DNA from: Sphaerotilus sp964470355
Lineage (GTDB): Bacteria > Pseudomonadota > Gammaproteobacteria > Burkholderiales > Burkholderiaceae_C
Reading direction: 5' to 3'
DNA: 64,000 nucleotides
NCBI GenBank assembly: GCA_964470355.1
Contig: CAYYCN010000003.1
Location: forward strand, 12,449 to 76,448
Below the pieces are notes generated by a model. The model saw nothing but the letters and a program-made list of their open reading frames with translations. It was not told the origin of the DNA and ran no database searches. Position numbers and translations under genes: made by a program. This document shows positions 44,973-52,078 of the stretch, one piece after another (the stretch's first letter is position 1; each line of letters begins with the position of its first letter).

Positions 44973-45027
44973 CCCCGCCAGTCTCAGCGCTGAACGCCAC
45001 TGGCGCGGCTGAGCGGGTTTTTCTTTT
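44973..45027 (+). terminator. Terminator-like hairpin before the 45049 gene
   Basis: CCCCGCCAGT pairs with ACTGGCGCGG (one mismatch), then GCGGG-TTTTT. It ends 22 bases before the next start codon. Confidence 0.55.
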
Positions 45028-45067
45028 TCTGAGCCTTCACCCATACCCATGCACCACCCGACCCCTT
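45010..45067 (+). repeat. Duplicated leader and start region, copy 2
   Basis: This is the second copy of the 58-base unit at 44226 and gives the next protein the same first six residues (MHHPTP). The following codons (ERFTP) are shared too, after a gap in copy 1. Confidence 0.75.
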
Positions 45068-45540
45068 CAGAACGATTTACCCCAGAAATCCCCGCCGTCA
45101 AAGCCCCTTTGTTTGCCCTCTCTGCAGAGGACCGGCAAGCCGCCCTTGAACTGGCCCGCGAAGTCCGCGAGCAGCGCACCCAGGAATGGGAAGCCCTGGA
45201 ACGAGACCCCGCAACCCGCCTTCACCAGAACTTCAGGAATGAGGCCTACATGCGGGCTCACCTGTCCGCTGCAGGGGTCCGCATTGCCTCCAACCTGGAG
45301 CCCGCAACGCCCCAGCGGGTTCTCCTGCTGCTGCGCCGTGCTGGTGTCCCGGCTGACCGGGTGGTCGAGTCCGTGGCCCCCTTCTGGACGGACACCGAGG
45401 GCAAGCCTCTGGGCGCCTTGAAGGTCCTTGCCCGGTTCCTGGAAGAGAACCCCCGGTTGCCCTTGTGGGCCGCTGTCGCCTTCATCCTGGAACTGGATGG
45501 GCGCTTCACGGCTGCTGTCCTCATGAACTTCGGGCGCTAA
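45049..45540 (+). CDS. Hypothetical protein upstream of the giant virion-like protein
   Basis: This 163-residue helical protein (DRQAALELAREVREQRTQEW, VLLLLRRAGVPADRVVESV) belongs to no family that I recognise. It shares its first residues with BRO-N gene 1 through the duplicated leader. It ends 15 bases before the giant gene, so the two are probably co-transcribed, and a partner or chaperone role is possible. Confidence 0.6.
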   Translation: MHHPTPSERFTPEIPAVKAPLFALSAEDRQAALELAREVREQRTQEWEALERDPATRLHQNFRNEAYMRAHLSAAGVRIASNLEPATPQRVLLLLRRAGVPADRVVESVAPFWTDTEGKPLGALKVLARFLEENPRLPLWAAVAFILELDGRFTAAVLMNFGR

Positions 45541-45555
45541 GCGCCTCCCCCTCTC

Positions 45556-48500
45556 ATGCCAACACCCACCACGCCTGCCCCCACCGAGCGCCCCACCTTG
45601 TCGGCCCTGCCCACCATCTCCTCGCTGCCCCAGCGTAGTGGCCTGGGGAATACCGACCCCAACGCCCTCCCCGCCCCCGCCCCCTCCCCTCTGGCCGCAA
45701 GTGATGCGAAGCTGAAGCGGGAGGAAGAGTACGGGTTCATCGACTACGCCAAGGCATCCTTCCGCCAGGACTCCCTGATCCCGGGCATCGTCAACCGCTA
45801 CGTGGGTAGCCAGTTTCTCCCGGATGCCTCCTTCAATCCCTTTGAGGACAAGGAGGTCCAGGAGATGCAAGGCCAGCTCTGGGAGGAGCACAAAGGCTAC
45901 CTCCTTCAGGGCAACAGCCGGGCCCACACCCAGTTCCTGTACCAACAGCTCAAGCAGAAGCAGAGCGACCTGGAGCACCTGGGGGACATGGGCGTGGCCG
46001 GTAACGTGGCTCGGGTCATCGGAGGCTTCGCCATGCCCGACCAGATTGCCCTGGGGCTCGCTACGGGCGGCCTCGGGACCCTTTACCGGGCTGGCCGGGT
46101 GGGGGCTGCAGGCTTCCGAGCAGGCACCGCGGTGGAGCGCGTAACTCTCCGAGCAGAGGAGGCCGCACGGCAAGCTGCAAGCGCCTCCGGTGCCATGGGC
46201 TACGCCTCCACGATAGCCCGGGGTGCCCTGGAGAACGCGGTGGTGACCCGCGAACTCAACAAGTACAACTTCAACGATGAGAACGAAGGTCTCATCCAGG
46301 CCGCCATTACGGGGGCCACCCTGTCCGGTGCGTTCCACCCGCTGGGCGCTTCGGCCTCCCGCCGCCTCTCCGACCTGACCCACAAGGACGCTGCAGTCCT
46401 CCGGGCCACCCTGGACGCCTCCGAGGGCCGCCCCATCACCGTGGAGCAGGCCAAGCTGGTCCAGGACATGCACCGGGTGTCCTCCCTGGTGGACGACTTC
46501 CACAACGGGAAGATCAGCGCCGAGGAGGTGGATGCGAAGCTGGAGAAGCTGACGGCACCCCCGGAACTATTCGGGCCCCACGAGCCGGACAGCCGCTGGC
46601 TTGACCGCTTCCAGGAGACCGTGCGCAAGCAGGCCCAGGACATCATCGACCAGAACTTCAGCTCCCCTGTGGAGCGCTCCCGGGGCATGTCGGACGCCTC
46701 GAAGGCCCAGCTCGTGGCCCGGGGAGAGAAGGAGGCCGCAGCAGCTCGGGAACAGATTCCCGCTGCTGAGCCGGACCTGCCGACCCTGTGGTCCCTGCAT
46801 GATGGCTCGAAGGTCACCCTCGAAGGCCAGATGAAGCGCAAGCTGGAGAAGGCGTTCGCCCTCCGTGCGATGGACAGCGAGAAGGCGCGGCGCGCCAAGG
46901 ACCTGGAGGCCCTGACCTCTGGAGCCTCGAAGGCCAAGGTGGATGCGATGGATGCAGCCTGGGCGGCCCATGAGGCCAACCAAGCCAAGACCCGGGCCTC
47001 CGAAGAGGAGATGGCCTGGAACCAGCGGGACCTCCAGGACATGGGCCAGGAGCCGCAGCCAGGCGTCCGGACGGCACAGCCGGATCCGACCTACGCACCC
47101 CCCGCGCCCCCGGAGGCTCCCTCCATTCCTGGCTCCGACCCGAGCCACTGGCAGGGCCGGGAGGTCTCCTGGATCAACAAGCAGGGCGATGTGGTCTACG
47201 GGACGGTGGACGGGGTGAACCAGTACGGTCGCCTCGAAGTCACCGATACGCACGGGAAGACCCATTCCGTGGCCCCCGAGAAGCTGGACCAGTTCCAGGG
47301 ACACGAGCAGGCCCCCGATGGGTTCATCCACGCGGGCAACCTGGGTGCCGCCCAGCACCTGGAGATTGCCAACGAGCTGACCCCCATGTCCGCCCTCACC
47401 TCGGTGAAGGTCAAGGGCAAGGAGGTGGACATTCGGTGGGACTACTCGAAGGTGTTCAACACCTCGGCCCTTGAGTCCGTCCGGAAGCTGGGGTTCGCCC
47501 TGGTCAAGGACCCCACGGGCTTCGAGGGGCACGCAACCCAGCGCCGCACCGTGTCCGAGCTGGCAACCGAGGTTCGCCGGGTGCACGCCGGGGCGTTCCA
47601 CTTCCAGTTCCGTGAGGCACTGGCGGAGGCAATGAAGGCCGCCCAGGTCCCCATGCACAAGACCCTGAGCTTCCGCAATGAGTTCGCCTCGCTGGTCACC
47701 CGGCACACCCGGGGGGACGCATCGGTGGCCCGGGACTATCCCCAGCTCATGCCTGCGGTCCAGAAGGCATCCAGCCAGATGCAGAAGTTCTACAAGACCG
47801 TCCTGGATCTGGCCCGGGAGAAGGAAGTCAAGGGCGCCGAGTTCATCCCCGACGATACCACCTACGTGACCCGTATGTGGGACCACCAGGCCATCCGCAG
47901 GGCCGCCGAGAAGTTCGGATGGGAGAAGATCCACGAGGCCATCGGCCACTCGATCAAGGATAAGCAGCGGGTCATTGACAAGGCCCGAAAGGACCCGAAG
48001 AACGCTGGCAAGACCGACTCCCAGCTCCTCAACGAGAAGGGGGCCCGGTTCCTGAAGTCGCTGATCTCCAAGCAGTATGACGTGGCCTCCAGGGACCTCA
48101 TGATGGCCGGAGGCGATGAAGCCGCTGTCCGTGAGTCCCTCAAGCAGCGTGGGTACAAGGAGGGGGAAGTTGACGATGTAATCGACGTGCTCTTCGAGGC
48201 GAAGATGGACGGGGCGGAGCAGGACGCAGGCCGTGCTGCACAGCTCAAGTTCCGATTCAACCTGGACGAGAACTTCAGCCTCTCCACGGATGCCGGGGAG
48301 CTTCGCTTGTCGGACCTCCTGGAGAACGATGCGCGGGCCCTGGTGGACTCCTATGCCACCGGCATGGGCGGACACATCGCCTTCGCGGACCACGGAATCC
48401 TCTCCGAGGCCGACTGGCAGCGGTCCCTCAAGGAGGTGCAGGACGAGGCATCCAGCCGCCCCGAGCTGGACGGCATCCAGGTGGAGAAGGAACTCCAGCA

Positions 48501-49800
48501 CCTGCAGGATGTCCGGTCCAAGATCATGGGCCGTCCGATGTCTCAGGAGGTGTTCAACACCACCTCCCGGATGCTGGGGGCCTTCCAAGCGATGACCCGG
48601 GGGGCCTCCCTGGCACAGCTCGGGGCCACCTCCGCCTTCGAGCTGGTGAAGTCCGTGGCTACCTTCGGGGTGCGCAACCTCATCCACAACCTGCCCTCCC
48701 TGGGCCAGTTCCTGACCGCCGTCCGGCAGGGGTACGTCCCCGACAAGGGGATGGCCCGGGACATCATGGAGTGGACTGGGATGGGCTACGAGACCGCCTC
48801 CACGTACTTCAAGGCGAAGCAGGCGGGTGATGGGGCCCTGGACAAGTTCCTCACGGGGTTTGAGAACGTTGGGGGGGCCTTCTCCCATGGAATCAACGCC
48901 CTCTCCGGGAACGACTCCATCACGTCCCTGACGAAGCACATTTCGGCGATGTCCGCCGCCTCCCAGTTCTCCCGCTACGCCCGGGGCATCGACAAGGTGC
49001 CCGCAGGGCTGCAGAACCGATGGGCAGGCGCAGGCCTGGACCTGGACCGCCAGGCCATGTTCATGGAGCAGTTCAAGCGCTACTCCGAGGTGGACTCCAA
49101 TGGCCGGCTGGTTCGCATCGACCACGAGACGTGGACCGCGGAGAACCCGTACACGGCAAGCGAGTTCAAGAACTTCCTCACCCGTCAGGCCCGGGATGCC
49201 ATCCAGGACCACGACATCGGGGAGACCATGCCCGTGCAGCACACCCCCCTTGGGAAGCTGTTCGGGGAACTGAAGACCTTCTTCCTGGTGGGCCACGCCA
49301 AGAACACGCTGAAACAGCTCCATTACATGGACGCCACCTCTGCGCGGATCTTGATGTTCGGCATGGTGGGGGAAATCCTCGCCTACTCGACCCAGCAGGC
49401 CATCAACGCCCCGGACAAGCTCAACGAGCGCCTGACCCCGGAGAAGATTGGTCTTGCCGTGTTCAACCGGGCAGCGGTTCTCGGGATGATCCCCACAGCC
49501 ATCGAGACTGGCTACAACGTGATTTCCGGGGGCGACTCCCTGCTGTCCCCGGGCACGACCGCCAACACGGACAACCGTTCGATGCTCATAACCCCGTCCA
49601 TGCAGTTCGCTAAGAAGCTGGGCAACGCGGGCATCACCTTCGGGGGCCTGGTCATGGATTCCGACACGGCAACCCAGAAGGAGCTTCGGGACCTTCGGGA
49701 CACCATCCCGCTTGCACGCTACTACGGGCTCCGCTACCTGACCGAGCAGTTCATTCTGGAGGCACCCAAGTCAGATCCTGAACACCCCTGGGCGCGGTAA
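45556..49800 (+). CDS. Giant internal-virion/ejection-like protein (1,414 aa)
   Basis: The N-terminal third has the layout of podovirus internal core or ejection proteins: YGFIDYAKASFRQDSLIP, FLPDASFNPFEDKE, FLYQQLKQKQSDLEHLGDMG, then a hydrophobic segment (VARVIGGFAMPDQIALGLAT, about 153-172). An SH3/KOW-like patch (WQGREVSWINKQGDVVYGTV, about 530-550) lies in the middle. Charged helical regions follow, then C-terminal amphipathic stretches (RILMFGMVGEILAYSTQQAI, near 1270). No enzyme motif is evident. It takes up a third of element 2. Other possibilities are a large polyvalent phage protein or an effector. Confidence 0.7.
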   Translation: MPTPTTPAPTERPTLSALPTISSLPQRSGLGNTDPNALPAPAPSPLAASDAKLKREEEYGFIDYAKASFRQDSLIPGIVNRYVGSQFLPDASFNPFEDKEVQEMQGQLWEEHKGYLLQGNSRAHTQFLYQQLKQKQSDLEHLGDMGVAGNVARVIGGFAMPDQIALGLATGGLGTLYRAGRVGAAGFRAGTAVERVTLRAEEAARQAASASGAMGYASTIARGALENAVVTRELNKYNFNDENEGLIQAAITGATLSGAFHPLGASASRRLSDLTHKDAAVLRATLDASEGRPITVEQAKLVQDMHRVSSLVDDFHNGKISAEEVDAKLEKLTAPPELFGPHEPDSRWLDRFQETVRKQAQDIIDQNFSSPVERSRGMSDASKAQLVARGEKEAAAAREQIPAAEPDLPTLWSLHDGSKVTLEGQMKRKLEKAFALRAMDSEKARRAKDLEALTSGASKAKVDAMDAAWAAHEANQAKTRASEEEMAWNQRDLQDMGQEPQPGVRTAQPDPTYAPPAPPEAPSIPGSDPSHWQGREVSWINKQGDVVYGTVDGVNQYGRLEVTDTHGKTHSVAPEKLDQFQGHEQAPDGFIHAGNLGAAQHLEIANELTPMSALTSVKVKGKEVDIRWDYSKVFNTSALESVRKLGFALVKDPTGFEGHATQRRTVSELATEVRRVHAGAFHFQFREALAEAMKAAQVPMHKTLSFRNEFASLVTRHTRGDASVARDYPQLMPAVQKASSQMQKFYKTVLDLAREKEVKGAEFIPDDTTYVTRMWDHQAIRRAAEKFGWEKIHEAIGHSIKDKQRVIDKARKDPKNAGKTDSQLLNEKGARFLKSLISKQYDVASRDLMMAGGDEAAVRESLKQRGYKEGEVDDVIDVLFEAKMDGAEQDAGRAAQLKFRFNLDENFSLSTDAGELRLSDLLENDARALVDSYATGMGGHIAFADHGILSEADWQRSLKEVQDEASSRPELDGIQVEKELQHLQDVRSKIMGRPMSQEVFNTTSRMLGAFQAMTRGASLAQLGATSAFELVKSVATFGVRNLIHNLPSLGQFLTAVRQGYVPDKGMARDIMEWTGMGYETASTYFKAKQAGDGALDKFLTGFENVGGAFSHGINALSGNDSITSLTKHISAMSAASQFSRYARGIDKVPAGLQNRWAGAGLDLDRQAMFMEQFKRYSEVDSNGRLVRIDHETWTAENPYTASEFKNFLTRQARDAIQDHDIGETMPVQHTPLGKLFGELKTFFLVGHAKNTLKQLHYMDATSARILMFGMVGEILAYSTQQAINAPDKLNERLTPEKIGLAVFNRAAVLGMIPTAIETGYNVISGGDSLLSPGTTANTDNRSMLITPSMQFAKKLGNAGITFGGLVMDSDTATQKELRDLRDTIPLARYYGLRYLTEQFILEAPKSDPEHPWAR

Positions 49801-49834
49801 CGCCGCCTCCACCTATCTACCGCCCCCCCCACAG

Positions 49835-49868
49835 GCCCCACCAGTTTGACGACTGAGTGGGGCTTCTT
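49835..49868 (+). terminator. Terminator-like hairpin before BRO-N gene 2
   Basis: GCCCCAC pairs with GTGGGGC across a 15-nt loop, followed by TTCTT. It ends 14 bases before ATG 49882. Confidence 0.6.
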
Positions 49869-49881
49869 CATTCACAAGACC

Positions 49882-50541
49882 ATGACCCAACAAAACACCA
49901 TCCGCCCTTCTGCACTGACAGGTGGCTTGCCACCGACCGGCCCCGCCACTGGGCGCTCAGCCACCCCGCCCCTGACCGCCTTCGACTTCCACGGCCACGG
50001 CCTCCGCTCCTTCACTCGGGAGGATGGTTCCTTCTGGTTCGTGGCTGTAGACATCACCAACGCACTCGGTTACCGGGACGCAATGAACGGTGTCCGAAGC
50101 CTTGAGCCCGAGGAAAAGGGTACTCACATTCTGAGTACCCCTGGGGGCCCTCAATCGGTCCTCACAGTTTCCGAGTCGGGCCTGTATGCCCTGATCCTGC
50201 GCAGCCGCAAACCCCAGGCCGTGGCCTTCCGCCTCTGGGTCACTTCCGAAGTCCTGCCGTCCCTGCGCCGCCGTGGGGTCTACGTGGTCGGGCAGGAGGA
50301 ACGCCTACCCGAGGACATGACTCCCGAGGAACTGGAAGCCGAAGCCCAGAAACTCAAGGAGCGCATGGCCCTGGTGGAGGCTCACGTCCAGGCCGTCCAC
50401 GCGCAGAAGCTGGCAGAGGTTGCCGCCCAGAAGCTGCGCCACCTGGAGAACCGGCAGGACCGAGACGAGGCCTTTCAGTCCCTCAAGGGGATCAACCGGA
50501 TTACCTTCGGGCGCCGAGGGAAGAAGAAGAAGCCACGCTGA
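49882..50541 (+). CDS. BRO-N domain protein 2
   Basis: This 219-residue paralogue of the gene at 44265 shares FDFHGHGLRSFTREDGSFWF, SESGLYALILRSRKPQA and WVTSEVLPSLRRRGVYVVGQ, and ends with a basic tail (FGRRGKKKKPR) after a coiled coil. The two genes flank the 45049 and giant genes. Divergence outside the BRO domain is large, so the duplication is not recent or is under selection. Confidence 0.88.
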   Translation: MTQQNTIRPSALTGGLPPTGPATGRSATPPLTAFDFHGHGLRSFTREDGSFWFVAVDITNALGYRDAMNGVRSLEPEEKGTHILSTPGGPQSVLTVSESGLYALILRSRKPQAVAFRLWVTSEVLPSLRRRGVYVVGQEERLPEDMTPEELEAEAQKLKERMALVEAHVQAVHAQKLAEVAAQKLRHLENRQDRDEAFQSLKGINRITFGRRGKKKKPR

Positions 50542-50682
50542 GGAAGGATGGGGGTATTCCCCACCAAGGGAACATCCCGCGAGCGGGAAGCCTGGACATT
50601 CCGTGACCACTTTGACCACGGGCACAGCCATCGGCAGACTGCCGGGCTTCAGCCACTGGCGTTCAACCACACGGAGCCTTTC

Positions 50683-50961
50683 ATGCCCTTCCCTTCGATC
50701 CGCTGCACCATCGTCCGGTCCCTCGCTGCTGCCTTCGTGTTCCTCACGGGGCGCGGGGAGGTGGTCGAGTGCTTGCCTCTGGGGGATGCCTCAAGGGGCC
50801 GGCTGGACCTTCACGCCTACGTCGAGGGCCCCGAGACTTCCACCGAGGGGCTGGGGTACATCGGGGTCACTGCCTTCGGAAAGCTCTGGGATGTGTACTT
50901 TGCCCCTACCGCTGAGAGGGCTGATTCCTACCGCCTGGAGGTGGACGGCGAGGGCCTCTGA
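50683..50961 (+). CDS. Small hypothetical protein at the right end of element 2
   Basis: This 92-residue protein has a hydrophobic N-terminal segment (IVRSLAAAFVFLTGRGEVVE) and a polar remainder (TEGLGYIGVTAFGKLWDVYF). ATG 50683 follows a GGAG site. The frame is open further upstream, where two small hairpins lie (50550-50590). No family is recognised. It stops just before the arm repeats. Confidence 0.5.
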   Translation: MPFPSIRCTIVRSLAAAFVFLTGRGEVVECLPLGDASRGRLDLHAYVEGPETSTEGLGYIGVTAFGKLWDVYFAPTAERADSYRLEVDGEGL

Positions 50962-50962
50962 C

Positions 50963-50986
50963 ATGGGTGCAAGACATGGGTGCAAA
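50963..50986 (+). repeat. ATGGGTGCAAG repeats, right arm of element 2
   Basis: Direct copies at 50963-50973 and 50976-50986 are 13 bp apart and match the pair at 37972. Confidence 0.6.
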
Positions 50987-50990
50987 AGCA

Positions 50991-51040
50991 AAAACCCTAG
51001 CTCGCTAACTTGTTGATTTACAAGGGCAAACTAGGGTTTT
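50991..51040 (-). terminator. Terminator of tRNA-Ser supplied by element 2
   Basis: A 10-bp perfect inverted repeat (AAAACCCTAG with CTAGGGTTTT) encloses a second stem (ACTTGT with ACAAG). On the minus strand it ends in T residues, 8 bases downstream of the tRNA. Confidence 0.7.
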
Positions 51041-51047
51041 CCATGAC

Positions 51048-51064
51048 TGGCGGAGAGAGCGGGA
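51048..51064. repeat. Attachment site copy C (right end of element 2, tRNA end)
   Basis: TGGCGGAGAGAGCGGGA is the reverse complement of the tRNA-Ser 3' end. It is identical over 17 bases to copy B and over 10 to copy A. Confidence 0.75.
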
Positions 51065-51137
51065 TTCGAACCCGCGGTGGGTTTTACCCCACACACGCTT
51101 TCCAGGCGTGCGACTTAAACCACTCATCCATCTCTCC
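51048..51137 (-). tRNA. tRNA-Ser (anticodon GGA)
   Basis: A 90-nt type II tRNA: acceptor stem GGAGAGA with TCTCTCC, discriminator G and encoded CCA. The anticodon loop CTGGAAA gives anticodon GGA (reads UCC/UCU), the long variable arm is as expected for tRNA-Ser, and the T-loop is TTCGAAT. Its 3' end is the target of both elements. The gene is intact because each insertion restored the end. Confidence 0.96.
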
Positions 51138-51149
51138 GGGAAGACATAG

Positions 51150-51179
51150 ATCATAGCATAGAAACATCGTGCCTGAGAA
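51150..51179 (-). promoter_or_regulatory. Possible tRNA-Ser promoter
   Basis: On the minus strand TTCTCA (51174-51179) and TATGAT (51150-51155) are 18 bp apart and lie 13 bases before the tRNA. The -35 box is weak. Confidence 0.4.
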
Positions 51180-51183
51180 TATC

Positions 51184-51206
51184 CAGCCGGTCGCCACAAC
51201 CGGCTG
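51184..51206 (-). terminator. Hairpin after the pepA-holC gene group
   Basis: An 8-bp perfect stem (CAGCCGGT with ACCGGCTG, 7-nt loop) lies 9 bases beyond the stop of the last gene. There is no T-run. Confidence 0.45.
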
Positions 51207-51214
51207 CGCGCACC

Positions 51215-51640
51215 TCACCGAGACTTGCGGCGGGCCAGTTCCTGACTGACCGCGCGCCGGACCACGTCCACCATCACGGTCGTGAGTTCCTCTCGGGCCT
51301 GTTGAACGACCTGGGCCACCAGCCCTTGCAAGACCGGCTCCAGCGCACTCTTCACCCGGAACTCGAACAGTCGGTCGACCTGTCCCTGGAGACTCGACAA
51401 GACCTCGCGAGCCAGGTGATCTTCATCGATGCCCTGCATGGCGTCATCCAGCGGATCACGCATCGTCGGTGTCGGTGTCGGTGTCGGGACAACCGGGCGG
51501 GAAAACTCCATGGCGGGCACGGCAGGCAGCCCCAACGCAGTGCCACGCTCGTCCACGAGCACCTCAGTCAACACGGGCAACGCCTCGCGCAGTTCCGGGA
51601 TCAGGTGATCGGGCGGCGGAGTGGATCGGCCGTCGGTCAT
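51215..51640 (-). CDS. Hypothetical protein downstream of holC
   Basis: This 141-residue protein is acidic in the middle and has a helical C-terminus (LEPVLQGLVAQVVQQAREEL). Similar proteins sit next to holC in related betaproteobacteria, but no function is known to me. The start overlaps the holC stop by four bases (ATGA), so translation is coupled. Confidence 0.8.
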   Translation of the reverse strand: MTDGRSTPPPDHLIPELREALPVLTEVLVDERGTALGLPAVPAMEFSRPVVPTPTPTPTMRDPLDDAMQGIDEDHLAREVLSSLQGQVDRLFEFRVKSALEPVLQGLVAQVVQQAREELTTVMVDVVRRAVSQELARRKSR

Positions 51641-52071
51641 GCGCCCACCTCGTGCTTTTCGATCGAACAACCGGCCTGGGCGTAGGCTTTCCAGCGCATG
51701 CGGGCGGCCGCACGGTCGTCTTCGTCGCGGGACACGACTTCGATCACCCGCTCGTACCCCTGCAGGCCCGGCGGCAGGGCGTCGGCCAGGTTGACCAGCA
51801 CGGGATAGCCCCCCGCCGCGGGATCGGGGTCGTCCACCAGGACGATCGGTGTTCCCGTGAGGCGCTCCGGCACGGCGGCGCGGCTGCGCCCTCGCCAATG
51901 GGGCACAAATTCCGTGGGTTCGAAGATCCAGAGCAGGCGATCCAGCTCCGAGAGCTCCCGGGCCGTCCCTGTCACAGCCACCCGAGCACCCGAGCGATAG
52001 GCCTTGCGCAGCAAGCGACAGACGTACTCACGTCGCTGGGGCACGTTGAAGTGGAAGGTGACGGCAGGCAT
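51637..52071 (-). CDS. holC: DNA polymerase III chi subunit (HolC)
   Basis: This 144-residue protein has the chi fold (VTFHFNVPQRREYVCRLLRK, LDRLLWIFEPTEFVPHW, PIVLVDD). Chi links the clamp-loader to single-strand-binding protein at the replication fork. It follows pepA with an 8-base gap, the usual pepA-holC order. Confidence 0.92.
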   Translation of the reverse strand: MPAVTFHFNVPQRREYVCRLLRKAYRSGARVAVTGTARELSELDRLLWIFEPTEFVPHWRGRSRAAVPERLTGTPIVLVDDPDPAAGGYPVLVNLADALPPGLQGYERVIEVVSRDEDDRAAARMRWKAYAQAGCSIEKHEVGA

Positions 52072-52078
52072 GGCCCCG

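Larger units (their letters stand above)
37891..51047 (+). mobile_element. Integrated element 2 (about 13.2 kb, candidate phage satellite)
   Basis: The element is bounded by 17-bp tRNA-Ser copies at 37891 and 51048, with paired ATGGGTGCAAG repeats just inside each end. It carries a tyrosine integrase, a serine recombinase, Rha-like and two BRO-N proteins, orphan genes and one giant internal-virion-like protein, but no capsid, portal, terminase, tail or replication gene. GC is high, like the host. A structural protein without a virion suggests a satellite that travels in another phage's particle; this is inference. Confidence 0.75.

Noticed and set aside
46567..49323. 918-codon open frame antisense to the giant element 2 gene
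   Set aside because: The plus-strand frame has natural composition and membrane/SH3-like segments; the antisense frame is Gly/Leu/Val-rich low-complexity caused by high GC.
38035..51047. Complete prophage considered for element 2
   Set aside because: No terminase, portal, capsid, tail, lysis or replication gene is visible, and the element is only about 13 kb.
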